A stretch of DNA of 64,000 nucleotides from Ferruginibacter paludis (GCF_030409685.1 NZ_JAUFQJ010000001.1:1-64000); one strand, 5' to 3'. Numbered from the stretch's first letter, positions 47,024 to 56,493 are shown. Numbers and translations: made by a program. Notes: a model not told the origin generated them from the sequence alone.

Positions 47024-47893
47024 ATGAAATTGAATACTCAGATCTTAGCATTAAATATTAAACGTAACAAAAGAGGAACTAATGTTTTTCCTCAGTTGCT
47101 GATTTTTGTCTTTGTATTTCTTTTGAGCGAGGTTACAAATGCACAGCTGGATTCTGCTGTTTTCTCTTGGCCGGAAGGTAAACAGGCAGCCGTAAGTTTA
47201 AGTTTTGATGATGCCCGCGAGAGCCAGGTAATAGTGGGTACGAACTTACTTGATTTGTATGACATAAAAGCTACTTTTTTTGTTCAACCTTCCTCAGTCA
47301 TAAAACGTTTGGAAGGTTGGAAAAAGGCAGTTGCGAACGGTCATGAAATCGGGAACCACTCTCTTACCCACCCTTGTACCGGAAATTTTTCCTGGTCTCG
47401 AAAAAATGCGTTAGAAGATTATACGCTTAAGAATATGCGGACTGAGTTAATGGAATGTAATAAACTTATTGAAGAGTTGTTGCACGTAAAAGCGGAAGTC
47501 TTTGCTTATCCATGTGGACAAAAATTTGTGGGAAAGGGTGCGAACACCAAGAGCTATGTTCCGCTTGTATCAAAAATGTTTCTTTTGGGTAGGGGCTGGA
47601 TGGATGAAGCCGCCAATGATCCATCGTATTGTAACTTTGCTCAGCTAACCGGAGTTGAAATGGATGGTAAAAATTTTGATCAGATTCTCCCTCTTTTGGA
47701 AGATGCCAGGAAAAATGGAAACTGGTTGGTGCTTGCAGGCCATGAAATGGGGGATTCAGGCGAGCAAACAACCCGTCTCGCCATGTTAAAACAACTAGCA
47801 GAATATGTACAAAATCCTGCTAATGGAATATGGATTGCACCTATGGGAACCGTTGCCAAATATATTCAAAAACAAAAGAAAGAAAAGCCATAA
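47024..47893 (+). CDS. Polysaccharide deacetylase family protein
   Basis: A 289-residue NodB-fold deacetylase, exported (FVFVFLLSEVTNAQ signal). Motif 1 is VSLSFDDARESQ, with the catalytic and metal Asp, and motif 2 HEIGNHSLTHP carries the metal histidines. Later FAYPCGQKF fits motif 3. It would remove N- or O-acetyl groups from glycans in the periplasm or outside. It closes the SusCD locus, 57 bases after the ceramidase-like gene. Confidence 0.88.
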   Translation: MKLNTQILALNIKRNKRGTNVFPQLLIFVFVFLLSEVTNAQLDSAVFSWPEGKQAAVSLSFDDARESQVIVGTNLLDLYDIKATFFVQPSSVIKRLEGWKKAVANGHEIGNHSLTHPCTGNFSWSRKNALEDYTLKNMRTELMECNKLIEELLHVKAEVFAYPCGQKFVGKGANTKSYVPLVSKMFLLGRGWMDEAANDPSYCNFAQLTGVEMDGKNFDQILPLLEDARKNGNWLVLAGHEMGDSGEQTTRLAMLKQLAEYVQNPANGIWIAPMGTVAKYIQKQKKEKP

Positions 47894-48076
47894 AGAGATT
47901 TAAATTTATAGATGGCCTTATAGGATATAAATGCTAAATTGAAATTCAGCATTTATATATCATTAACATGTTGGTAACGATATCAATTTATAAAATTAGG
48001 TTTAATTTTAAATAATATACTTTTCAATATTCTAATACCTATATACTATAATATAGATAAGATAGTTTGCTTGTTT

Positions 48077-48084
48077 TACCTTTG
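48077..48084 (+). promoter_or_regulatory. -7 box (TACCTTTG) of the ebo operon
   Basis: TACCTTTG exactly fits the Bacteroidota -7 consensus TAnnTTTG. Transcription would begin near 48090, 12-15 bases before the ATG at 48103. This rules out the in-frame TTG at 48067 as start. No good -33 TTG box is evident. Confidence 0.5.
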
Positions 48085-48102
48085 AACCCTCAATGCAGTT
48101 TC

Positions 48103-48468
48103 ATGCTACTTACAATTTTAAATGTCATTTTCTTCCTTTCATTTATTGCTTTTGCTTATGTAAACGTTAACGATAAAGATGCATGGCTGTGGGTTAGCAT
48201 TTATATGGTAGCGGCTATTTGTTGTGGACTGGCAATTTTTAAGAAATATTACCCAATAATAGATTTAGTTGCTATTGCTTTCTATCTGATATATGCCATC
48301 AAACTTTTTTTTGCAAAAGACGGTGTTCGGGACTGGATAACAAAGTATAAAAGGGAAAGTATAGTGGAAAATATGCAGGCAACAAAACCTTATATTGAAC
48401 AGACAAGAGAATTTTTCGGATTGCTTATTATCAGTGCTGCTTTGGCGATAAACTATTTTGCAGCTTAA
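48103..48468 (+). CDS. TMEM220-like small membrane protein
   Basis: A 121-residue protein. It has four hydrophobic helices and a TMEM220 pattern: VIFFLSFIAFAYVNVNDKDAWLW then VSIYMVAAICCGL and a final REFFGLLIISAALAINYF. The start at 48103 is preferred over the upstream TTG because of the promoter. It overlaps eboA by one base, so belongs to the ebo operon. TMEM220 proteins often stand beside ebo genes; role unknown. Confidence 0.75.
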   Translation: MLLTILNVIFFLSFIAFAYVNVNDKDAWLWVSIYMVAAICCGLAIFKKYYPIIDLVAIAFYLIYAIKLFFAKDGVRDWITKYKRESIVENMQATKPYIEQTREFFGLLIISAALAINYFAA

Positions 48469-49367
48469 TGAATATTACAGTGAAAAATGAAATTTATTTG
48501 TATGATGTGGATGAGTTGAAAATAGTATTATCAACTCTTATAAAGAATTATCTCACTATCGATAATTATTTGTGGCTTGAAGAAAAAGCCAGTCTTGTTG
48601 CGTTAGAAAATAATGCTGCACAATTGAATCTTTCTTTTGCTGCAATTTCACGAAAAACAGGGCGGGAAATAATTAAACTAAATACGGATCAAAAAAAACA
48701 GGTCAACGCTATTCTTCCAGGATTTTCTATTGTTGGCTGGCCTTTGCACAGGTTATGCAGGACCTGGATATTGTTACATGTGAATGCTGTTGAGAAAGAT
48801 AGTTACATCAATAAAATAGACGGCCTTTTTAAAAATGCGGAGATGAATGAATTAGCAGACCTCTATGCTGCTTTGCCGGTTTTTGCTTATCCGGAAAAAT
48901 GGGTAAAACGTTGTGCAGAAGGTATAAGAAGTAACATCGGGATTGTACTCGAAGCAATCATGTATGATAATCCATATCCTTCTAAATTTTTGGATGAGGC
49001 AGCCTGGAACCAGTTGGTGCTAAAAGCTTTTTTTACTGAAAAAGATGTTAACCGAATTGATGGCTTGGATGAAAGGGCAAACCTATCATTGGCTTCAACA
49101 CTTATTGATTATGCTCATGAACGGTGGGCAGCTAAGCGACCGGTCAACATTCAGCTTTGGAGATTGGTAGGTGGGTTCATTGATGAAACTAATATCTCAG
49201 ACATTCAAAAGATAGCTGCTTCAGAAGATATTGGTGAAAGAAAGGCTGCGGCGCTAACATGTTTTCAAAGTGAATATGCACCAGCTAAAAATTTATTGGA
49301 AAATGTACCGGAACTTAAAAACGAAATACTCGCAAACAAATTGAATTGGATAAATATAAACGCTTGA
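48468..49367 (+). CDS. eboA: EboA-domain protein
   Basis: A 299-residue helical protein. The segments FSIVGWPLHRLCRTWILLHV, EMNELADLYAALPVFAYPEKW and RCAEGIRSNIGIVLEAIMYDNPYP are typical of EboA. No known catalytic site. First of the six ebo genes, which in cyanobacteria and algae endosymbionts move or build a prenyl-linked metabolite; in cyanobacteria the ebo cluster is needed to export scytonemin precursors. Start overlaps the TMEM220 stop. Confidence 0.85.
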   Translation: MNITVKNEIYLYDVDELKIVLSTLIKNYLTIDNYLWLEEKASLVALENNAAQLNLSFAAISRKTGREIIKLNTDQKKQVNAILPGFSIVGWPLHRLCRTWILLHVNAVEKDSYINKIDGLFKNAEMNELADLYAALPVFAYPEKWVKRCAEGIRSNIGIVLEAIMYDNPYPSKFLDEAAWNQLVLKAFFTEKDVNRIDGLDERANLSLASTLIDYAHERWAAKRPVNIQLWRLVGGFIDETNISDIQKIAASEDIGERKAAALTCFQSEYAPAKNLLENVPELKNEILANKLNWININA

Positions 49368-49371
49368 ATGT

Positions 49372-50358
49372 ATGTGTTGCAATAATTCTTTAAATGAAAA
49401 GGAGACCCAGTCCAAAGAAGCTATTCCCGTTGATCTGCAAAGTATCCGTGGAATGAAGTTTTTTGACCCGCATGTTCACATGACCAGTCGTACGACAGAT
49501 GATTACCAGGCTATGGCAGATGCAGGGGTGGTGGCGCTTATAGAACCAGCTTTTTGGCTCGGACAGCCACGTACCGGCCCCGATACTTTCAGGGATTATT
49601 ACAGTAGTTTAATTGGATGGGAAAGATTTCGTTCTTCACAATTTGGTATTAAACATTATTGTACTATAGGTTTAAATTCGAGAGAAGCAAATAATGAACT
49701 TCTTGCTGAACAGGTTATGGAAATGCTTCCTTTGTTTATTTATAAAGAGGGTGTTGTTGGAGTGGGTGAAATAGGTTTTGATGATCAAACAGCCCTTGAA
49801 GAAAAATATTATCGCCTTCAGTTGGAACTTGCTAAAGAAGCAGCTTTACCTGTACAGGTACATACGCCTCATCGCGATAAGAAAAAAGGCACCCAACTCA
49901 GCATGGATATTGCATTGGAGCATGGGCTTGATCCATATATGGTTATAATAGATCACAATAATGAAGAAACCGTTAAAGATGTATTAGATAAAGGTTTTTG
50001 GGCTGCGTTTACAATATATCCTTTCACCAAAATGGGTAACGAACGTATGGTGGAAATTGTTAAGCAATATGGCACCGAGCGGATTATGATCAATTCAGCA
50101 GCCGACTGGGGAATAAGCGATCCGCTTGCTGTTCCTAAAACGGCGGCCCTGATGAAACAACGTGGCATTAGCGATGTGGAGATACGATTAGTTACCTATC
50201 AAAATGCTATTACCGCTTTCGCCCAGAGTGGCCAGATTGATGAAAGAGATTTTGTTACTTCAAAAAATATAGATCAGTCTGAAAAATTTGAAGGCAACAC
50301 AGTACTTCGTGGCGGCCAGCAACCACGGATTGATTCCTCTTCTATCATCATCAGTTAA
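49372..50358 (+). CDS. eboB: EboB, TatD-like metal-dependent hydrolase
   Basis: A 328-residue TIM-barrel amidohydrolase. Metal-site motifs are FFDPHVHMTSRTTDDY (His-x-His), GVGEIGFDD (Glu), VHTPHR (His) and the late AADWG (Asp). TatD enzymes are metal-dependent nucleases/hydrolases; the Ebo version is thought to act on a small molecule. It is 4 bases from eboA. An internal ATG (MKFFDPHVH) is a possible alternative start but the present one keeps the gene spacing. Confidence 0.86.
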   Translation: MCCNNSLNEKETQSKEAIPVDLQSIRGMKFFDPHVHMTSRTTDDYQAMADAGVVALIEPAFWLGQPRTGPDTFRDYYSSLIGWERFRSSQFGIKHYCTIGLNSREANNELLAEQVMEMLPLFIYKEGVVGVGEIGFDDQTALEEKYYRLQLELAKEAALPVQVHTPHRDKKKGTQLSMDIALEHGLDPYMVIIDHNNEETVKDVLDKGFWAAFTIYPFTKMGNERMVEIVKQYGTERIMINSAADWGISDPLAVPKTAALMKQRGISDVEIRLVTYQNAITAFAQSGQIDERDFVTSKNIDQSEKFEGNTVLRGGQQPRIDSSSIIIS

Positions 50359-50367
50359 AGAATATTC

Positions 50368-51258
50368 TTGAATAAAACAATTGCGTATTTAAAATTGATG
50401 AGGCCTGCAAATATTGTAACCTCCATAGCAGATGTGCTTGCAGGAGTGGCAATTTCAGGATTTTTTATGCAGCAGGGCTTATTGGCTGATTGGATTTTGC
50501 CGCTTATTTTATTATGCATTTCTACAATAGGGCTATATGGAGGAGGTGTTGTTTTTAATGACGTATTTGATGCAGAACTTGATAAAATAGAGCGGCCGGA
50601 GCGGCCTATTCCCATGGGAATCATCACCATCAAAGAAGCAACTTTGCTTGGAATCATTTTATTGCTGATGGGTATTATTACTGCATTTTTTGTAAACCTG
50701 GTTTCCGGATTTCTTGCCACTATTATTGCTGTTTCTGCAATAGTGTACAATAAATGGGGGAAGCATCGTTCCTTTCTGGGTCCTTTAAATATGGGATTGT
50801 GCCGTGGATTAAATCTTTTATTGGGTGTGAGTATTTTGGTAACTCAACTCAATTTATATTGGTATGTTGCCATTGTCCCCATAATTTATATAGCGTCTAT
50901 TACAATGATCAGCAGAGGAGAAGTACATGGAGGGAAAAGTCAATCACTTTATTTTGCAGGTCTTCTTTACATTTTGGTGATACTTTCCATTTTATTTATT
51001 TCTTTTTATAATAAGAGTGAATTTCTGACATTGCTTTTCCTATTTCCTTTTGCAGCGATGATCTTCATACCGCTCGTTAAAGCCATTCGGCAACCTGTAG
51101 GGAAAAATATTGGCAAAGCGGTTAAAGCCGGAGTAATTGCTTTAATATTTCTCAATGCTTCATGGGCATCGGCATTTGGTTCGACCGGGCTTGCTTTTTT
51201 AATATTGCTTTTAATGCCTTTATCTTTATACCTCGCAAAAAAATTTTCAGTAACGTGA
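50368..51258 (+). CDS. eboC: EboC, UbiA-like prenyltransferase
   Basis: A 296-residue membrane protein with about nine helices. The UbiA aspartate motif is FNDVFDAELDKIERPERPIP (NDxxDxxxD). It should move a prenyl chain onto an acceptor in the membrane. The start is TTG at 50368, 9 bases after eboB (MNKTIAYLKLMRPANIV, the UbiA-type N terminus). The second motif region is less clear. Confidence 0.86.
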   Translation: MNKTIAYLKLMRPANIVTSIADVLAGVAISGFFMQQGLLADWILPLILLCISTIGLYGGGVVFNDVFDAELDKIERPERPIPMGIITIKEATLLGIILLLMGIITAFFVNLVSGFLATIIAVSAIVYNKWGKHRSFLGPLNMGLCRGLNLLLGVSILVTQLNLYWYVAIVPIIYIASITMISRGEVHGGKSQSLYFAGLLYILVILSILFISFYNKSEFLTLLFLFPFAAMIFIPLVKAIRQPVGKNIGKAVKAGVIALIFLNASWASAFGSTGLAFLILLLMPLSLYLAKKFSVT

Positions 51259-51311
51259 AGAAAAAATATGCCGGGTTTAAAATTGTCAACCGTTTTTGAA
51301 ATTTAATATTT

Positions 51312-52484
51312 ATGGACTACTTAGAACAGAAATTTAATGTAAGTTTTGATTATAAAGTTTATTTTACTTCGGCACTTTTTAATCTTTCCAATACAATTTT
51401 AGATAATTTTTTTAAACAAAAAAATACTGCCCAGTTTCAAAAAATTTTTTTTGTGATCGATGAAAATGTTGCGAATGCACATGGCCATCTTTTAGAAGAA
51501 ATTTCCTCTTATTTTAAAAAATATACTACCGTTCAATTAATTGACGATATACTAATAACGCCTGGTGGTGAAGCCGCAAAGAATGATCTCACTTTATTCG
51601 ATAATATTGTAAAAGCGGTCAATTTATATAATATTGACCGGCACTCCTACATAGCTGCAATCGGCGGGGGATCTGTATTGGATGTTGCAGGATATGCTGC
51701 AGCAGTATCTCACAGGGGCATCAGGCATATCAGAATTCCAACCACTACATTATCACAAAACGACTCAGGTGTGGGAGTAAAGAATAGTATCAATTACTTC
51801 AACAAAAAGAACTTTCTGGGCACTTTTGCTCCGCCAGTTGGTGTTTTTAATGATGATCAGTTTTTGCCCACACAATCAGAACGTGATTGGCGCTCAGGAA
51901 TTTCTGAAGCGATTAAAGTAGCCTTAATAAAGGACGCTGTTTTTTTTGATTGGATCGAGGACAATGCAGATCAGTTAGTTTCCCGAAATTTAAATACAAT
52001 GAATTACCTGGTCAGGCAATGTGCTGAACTTCATCTGGAGCATATTGCGGGAGGTGACCCTTTTGAAATGGGTTCTTCACGTCCATTAGACTTTGGTCAT
52101 TGGAGTGCGCATAAATTGGAACAACTTTCTAATTTTGAATTGTTGCATGGTGAGGCGGTCGTTATGGGGATTGCATTGGATACTACGTATTCATCTCTTT
52201 CCGGAAGACTGCCTGTAGAAAAAGCTGAAAGAGTTGTCAAACTATTGTTGCGGTTAGGTTTTGAAATCTCTCATCCATTTATGCAAATAGAAGAGAATAG
52301 TAGCATTTTATTGGGATTAAACGAATTCAGGGAACACCTTGGTGGACGTTTAACTATTATGCTGTTGCAAGATATTGGAAGGGGAGAAGAGGTACATGAA
52401 ATAGATACCACTTTATTGATAGAAGCATCACGACAAATAAAGTTTTATTCTGAAATGAAAACTTTTAACAACTCAAATATATGA
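51312..52484 (+). CDS. eboD: EboD, 3-dehydroquinate synthase-like protein
   Basis: A 390-residue sugar-phosphate cyclase of the AroB superfamily. The NAD-binding pattern is AAIGGGSVLDVAGYAA, and IPTTTLSQNDSGVGVKNSINYF and FGHWSAHKLE follow the 2-epi-5-epi-valiolone/DHQS layout, with metal ligands in GHWSAHK and HGEAV. It would make a carbocycle from a sugar phosphate. A 53-base gap separates it from eboC and its end overlaps eboE (ATGA). Confidence 0.86.
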   Translation: MDYLEQKFNVSFDYKVYFTSALFNLSNTILDNFFKQKNTAQFQKIFFVIDENVANAHGHLLEEISSYFKKYTTVQLIDDILITPGGEAAKNDLTLFDNIVKAVNLYNIDRHSYIAAIGGGSVLDVAGYAAAVSHRGIRHIRIPTTTLSQNDSGVGVKNSINYFNKKNFLGTFAPPVGVFNDDQFLPTQSERDWRSGISEAIKVALIKDAVFFDWIEDNADQLVSRNLNTMNYLVRQCAELHLEHIAGGDPFEMGSSRPLDFGHWSAHKLEQLSNFELLHGEAVVMGIALDTTYSSLSGRLPVEKAERVVKLLLRLGFEISHPFMQIEENSSILLGLNEFREHLGGRLTIMLLQDIGRGEEVHEIDTTLLIEASRQIKFYSEMKTFNNSNI

Positions 52485-53686
52485 TTACCAATTCCGGGCA
52501 ATTAACATATTGTACCAATATTCATCATGGTGAAAACTGGCAAGATCATTTCAATGAAATTAAAAAATATTTTCCCGGCATAAAAAAGAAACTGTCTCCT
52601 GACAACGCCATGGGCATAGGTTTGCGGTTATCAAACGTTGCAAGTATTGAGCTTATTGACAATAAAAACTTGGAGGTGTTCAGGCAATGGCTGCATGAAA
52701 ACAATGCTTATGTATTTACAATGAATGGGTTTCCGTATGGCAGTTTTCATGATACCCGTGTTAAAGATCAGGTGCACGCCCCCGACTGGACTACGAAGGA
52801 AAGAGTAGCATATACCATTAGATTATTTCAAATTTTGAAAGACCTTTTACCTGCCGGAACAGAGGGTGGTATTTCTACATCACCATTGAGTTATAAACAC
52901 TGGTTTAAACAGGAGGATGCATTAAAAAATGCTATGAAATTGAGCACTGATAATATTGTATCAGTAGTAAAAAGTCTTATAGACATTCATCAATCTACCG
53001 GGAAAATTTTACACCTTGATATTGAACCGGAGCCTGATGGAATGCTTGAAACAGGGAAAGAATTTATTCATTGGTTTTTAACGGAGCTGCTTCCAGGGGG
53101 AGCAAAAACTATTGCCACAAAATTTAATGTTACCATTCCGCGGGCGGAAGAGTTATTAAAAGAGCATGTACGCTTATGTTATGATGTGTGCCACTTTGCA
53201 ATTGGCTATGAGCCTCATGCAGCAATTATCCGGGAAATTTTACATTCAGGAATAAAGATTGGTAAAATACAAATAAGCGCAGCCCTAAAAGGAGCAAAAA
53301 ATAAAGACATTTTGTTAAGGCAAAATATAAAAGAAAGCTTTTCGAAATACAATGAACCAACTTACCTGCACCAGGTGGTTGCAAAAAAAAATAATGATGA
53401 ATTATTAAGGTATCCTGATCTTCCTGAAGCTTTGGCTGATTATGATAATCCGGAAGTAATTGAATGGCGTGCACATTTTCATGTACCTATTTTTGAAGAA
53501 AATTTTGGATCATTGCAATCAACACAAAAAGATATTGAAGAAGTACTACGGTTACAAAAGGAAATAAATTTTACCAACCATCTTGAAGTGGAAACATATA
53601 CATGGGAAGTACTTCCGGGAGTATTGAAATTACCAATTCAGGAGTCTGTTATAAGAGAGTTGCAATGGGTGATACCGCATTTATAA
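52481..53686 (+). CDS. eboE: EboE, TIM-barrel metabolite-traffic protein
   Basis: A 401-residue protein of the xylose isomerase-like TIM-barrel fold. HLDIEPEPDGMLE, LCYDVCHFAIGYEPHA and HLEVETYTWEVLP give the acidic and histidine metal positions usual in EboE. It is thought to move or modify the metabolite made by the cluster, in the cytoplasm. Its ATG lies inside the eboD end (ATGA). Confidence 0.85.
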   Translation: MITNSGQLTYCTNIHHGENWQDHFNEIKKYFPGIKKKLSPDNAMGIGLRLSNVASIELIDNKNLEVFRQWLHENNAYVFTMNGFPYGSFHDTRVKDQVHAPDWTTKERVAYTIRLFQILKDLLPAGTEGGISTSPLSYKHWFKQEDALKNAMKLSTDNIVSVVKSLIDIHQSTGKILHLDIEPEPDGMLETGKEFIHWFLTELLPGGAKTIATKFNVTIPRAEELLKEHVRLCYDVCHFAIGYEPHAAIIREILHSGIKIGKIQISAALKGAKNKDILLRQNIKESFSKYNEPTYLHQVVAKKNNDELLRYPDLPEALADYDNPEVIEWRAHFHVPIFEENFGSLQSTQKDIEEVLRLQKEINFTNHLEVETYTWEVLPGVLKLPIQESVIRELQWVIPHL

Positions 53687-53702
53687 AGCAAAAGAAATTT
53701 AA

Positions 53703-55052
53703 ATGAATAAAACAGTTGTAATTGATGTAGTAGCACTTTCCTCTTCTTTAATAGGAGAGATGCCTTTTCTAAAAAAATATATTTCAAAAAAATATTTGGC
53801 TACGATTGCTCCTATGCTTCCTTCTGTAACCACTTCAGTACAGTCAACGTACCTTACCGGAAAATGGCCTTCTGAACATGGTATTGTAGGTAATGGATGG
53901 TATGACAGGGAAGACTGTGAAATAAAATTCTGGAAGCAATCGAACAAATTAGTATTGGCTGAGAATATATGGGAGAAAGCAAAAAAGCAAGAAGCTTCCT
54001 TTACCTGTTCACAAATGTTTTGGTGGTACAATATGTATTCTTCTGCGGATTATTCTGTAACACCAAGGCCTCAGTATCTTGCAGATGGACGCAAGCTTCC
54101 TGACTGCTATTCATACCCTGCAGCATTGAGGGATGAGCTACAAGATCAATTAGGTCAATTTCCTTTGTTTCAATTTTGGGGCCCCGGCGCCAACATCAAA
54201 TCTACCCAATGGATTGCTGACGCATCCATGCTAACCGATGATCGGTACGATCCTACACTCAGTTTGATTTATTTACCACACCTGGATTATTGTCTCCAAA
54301 AATTTGGTCCTGATCTTTTGAAGATCAGAAAGGATTTGCAGGAGATTGATAAAGTGGTGGAGAGGTTGGTAACTTTTTATGAAAAGAAAAATGCAAAAAT
54401 TATTATTCTTTCTGAATATGGTATTGCACCCGTTAGTAAACCCATTCACCTAAACCGGTTATTGAGAGAAGAAGGATTATTACAAGTAAGGGTTGAACGG
54501 GGATTGGAATTGATGGATGCAGGAGCCTCCAAAGCTTTTGTAGTTGCAGACCACCAAGTGGCTCATGTTTATATTAATGATGTTTCCGTAACAAAGCAGG
54601 TAAGAAGTCTATTGGAAAAAGTTTCCGGTATAGAATTAATTCTTGACAGAGTAGTTCAGGAAAAATATGGTATTAATCATGACAGGGCCGGAGACCTTGT
54701 ATTAATGGCTGATGTAGAAAGCTGGTTCACCTATTATTTCTGGATGGATGATGCAAAAGCACCTGATTATGCAAGGTGTGTGGATATACATAAGAAACCC
54801 GGGTATGATCCGGTCGAAATGTTCATGTCTTCAAAGTTGCGTGCAGCCTATAAATTATTGAGAAAAAAATTGGGTTTAAGATATGTAATGGATGTTATAC
54901 CTCTTGATGCAACTTTGATAAAAGGTTCACATGGACGAATCGGGGTTTCTCCGGAATATTGTCCTGTGATAATCACTTGCCAAAACCTGCAAAAAAATAA
55001 CATAAGCGCTATTAATGTTTTTGAAATTATCTATGAACAAATATGGAAATAG
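53703..55052 (+). CDS. eboF: EboF, nucleotide pyrophosphatase/alkaline phosphatase-like protein
   Basis: A 449-residue member of the alkaline-phosphatase superfamily (type I phosphodiesterase / nucleotide pyrophosphatase). MLPSVTTSVQSTYLTGKWPSEHG holds the nucleophile Thr and its metal surroundings; SLIYLPHLDYCLQKFG, ILSEYG and GSHGRIG give the remaining ligands. It ends the ebo cluster, 16 bases after eboE. No signal peptide is seen at its start. Confidence 0.86.
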   Translation: MNKTVVIDVVALSSSLIGEMPFLKKYISKKYLATIAPMLPSVTTSVQSTYLTGKWPSEHGIVGNGWYDREDCEIKFWKQSNKLVLAENIWEKAKKQEASFTCSQMFWWYNMYSSADYSVTPRPQYLADGRKLPDCYSYPAALRDELQDQLGQFPLFQFWGPGANIKSTQWIADASMLTDDRYDPTLSLIYLPHLDYCLQKFGPDLLKIRKDLQEIDKVVERLVTFYEKKNAKIIILSEYGIAPVSKPIHLNRLLREEGLLQVRVERGLELMDAGASKAFVVADHQVAHVYINDVSVTKQVRSLLEKVSGIELILDRVVQEKYGINHDRAGDLVLMADVESWFTYYFWMDDAKAPDYARCVDIHKKPGYDPVEMFMSSKLRAAYKLLRKKLGLRYVMDVIPLDATLIKGSHGRIGVSPEYCPVIITCQNLQKNNISAINVFEIIYEQIWK

Positions 55053-55492
55053 GAAGGAAGTAATCCTCACTACTGTGAATATTAAAAAACCTGATGATTA
55101 CAATTCAGTTAAATTATATATCTGTATAAGTCTCGCCATTTTGGGCTGCTATTTAAGTTGATAGATATTAAATTATATAAGCATTTTTATTTGGTTAAAT
55201 ACATGGTGCCTAATAACCTGAATATCATCCTATTAATTGAAAACGGATTTGAATATAATTAGGATACTAATTTAAAAAAATGTATTTTTAAACATAGTAT
55301 TAGATAAGGTAGTTGTAAAATGGATAAGATAATTTTTATTATCTTTTATCATAGAATCTGATTCTTTAAAGTTATGATTTTTTGTATCAGTATGAAAAAA
55401 GTAAATAGAGTTAAAACAAACAGGAACAAGGTTTCAGGTTATGCGGCCTTGTTCTTTTTAAACATTTCTAACCTTAAATTATATTCTTTAAT
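55053..55492. other. Intergenic region with two hairpins
   Basis: 440 bases with no supported gene. Hairpin 1 (55326-55345) pairs AAGATAAT with ATTATCTT around TTTT, and T-rich sequence follows. Hairpin 2 (55424-55454) pairs GAACAAGG with CCTTGTTC and is followed by TTTTT; it is given separately. The rest is AT-rich. Confidence 0.5.
55424..55459 (+). terminator. Intrinsic terminator just before the ECF sigma gene
   Basis: GAACAAGG (55424-55431) pairs with CCTTGTTC (55447-55454), a 15-base loop, then five T. It ends 34 bases before the sigma start and would stop read-through from upstream or act as an attenuator of the sigma gene. Confidence 0.6.
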
Positions 55493-56071
55493 TTGGAAAG
55501 TGAACGTTGGAATCACATTGAACAAGGAAATATAGAAGCATACTCTGAAACTTATATTTTTTACTACAAAAAATTGTACAATTACGGTAGAAAGTTTACA
55601 GATAATACCGCGTTGATTGAAGATGCTATTCAAGTGGTTTTTGTTATGGTCTGGAATAACAGAGAGAAGTTCGTGGATATTTCTTCTCCTCATAGCTATA
55701 TATTTTATTCATTTCGGAATTACATTTTTAAAGAACAAAAAAAGCAGCAAAAAGTTGTTTTTCAAAATAAGGAACCAGAATTTTCTATTGATAATATCAT
55801 AATTGATAGAGAAACAAGTGCTGAATTAAACAAACAATTAAAGCAAGCATTAATAAGTCTTACATCCCGCCAAAGAGAAGCTATTTTTCTTAGATTCTAT
55901 GAAGCCTTATCGTTTGAAGAAGTAGCACAGGTAATGAACATTTCAGTAAAAGCTACGTATAAATTAATAACCCGATCATTGTTGAAATTAAAAGAGCTAC
56001 TCAATATTCCAATGATTTTGCTGTTAGCTATTTTGAAAGAATCTTGCTTTTCAAATATGCATGCGGTATAA
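55493..56071 (+). CDS. ECF RNA polymerase sigma factor (FecI/SusCD type)
   Basis: A 192-residue sigma-70-like protein. Region 2 has DNTALIEDAIQVVFVMVWNNREKF and region 4 LTSRQREAIFLRFYEALSFEEVAQVMNISVKATYKLITRSLLKLK, the HTH. Start is TTG at 55493; no ATG precedes. Such factors are normally next to fecR; here the only fecR in the window is at 36104, 19 kb away, so pairing with it is a hypothesis supported by the shared promoter motif of the SusC genes. Confidence 0.88.
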   Translation: MESERWNHIEQGNIEAYSETYIFYYKKLYNYGRKFTDNTALIEDAIQVVFVMVWNNREKFVDISSPHSYIFYSFRNYIFKEQKKQQKVVFQNKEPEFSIDNIIIDRETSAELNKQLKQALISLTSRQREAIFLRFYEALSFEEVAQVMNISVKATYKLITRSLLKLKELLNIPMILLLAILKESCFSNMHAV

Positions 56072-56073
56072 TA

Positions 56074-56363
56074 CTAAGTTATCCCTCCGGCCAAGCATAC
56101 CTTGCGGGGCTTGATTGTTGAGTCAAAAGATATTCTTCTTGTCTGCAGATATTTGACAAGGGCAGTGGCACTGATATGATGTGCTGATAAAACTGTTATT
56201 TTATTCATCTCTTCTTCTTTTTCTGAAGAAACCATCGCAGGAACTTGTTGTTGTTTAACCGATGGATTAAAAATCTCCAGTGTGTGCAAAAATTCACTAA
56301 CGGAGCATTGATGATATCTTGTTCCAAAGTCCACCAGGTTACCACCTTTGCCTTCGGCAAAAT
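56074..56363 (-). pseudogene. Toprim primase fragment of a conjugative element
   Basis: A 5'- and 3'-broken piece of the Bacteroidota CTn primase family. The readable part begins YDFAEGKGGNLVDFG, then TRYHQCSVSEFLHTLEIF and ISATALVKYLQTRRIS, which is the stretch between the zinc-binding and toprim domains. The expected continuation is lost after RRIS and the frame ends at 56074. It is fused upstream, out of frame, to a DUF932 fragment. Three bases separate it from the convergent ECF sigma stop. Confidence 0.65.
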
Positions 56364-56449
56364 CATACTAATCCATGCCAGGCTTTTTCCTTTACTGAAA
56401 AGAAACCGTGTTTACCTGTTTGCTCGTTGAAATTTAAATTGTGTGCCAT
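56363..56449 (-). pseudogene. DUF932 protein N-terminal fragment
   Basis: 28 codons (MAHNLNFNEQTGKHGFFSVK, then EKAWHGL) matching the N terminus of DUF932 proteins of Bacteroidota mobile elements, ended by a TGA where the primase piece begins. The sudden switch of family shows a deletion that joined the two genes. Confidence 0.7.
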
Positions 56450-56493
56450 GATAATTGATTTTAATTTTTTGAAAATGTTGTTGTGAGAAAATT

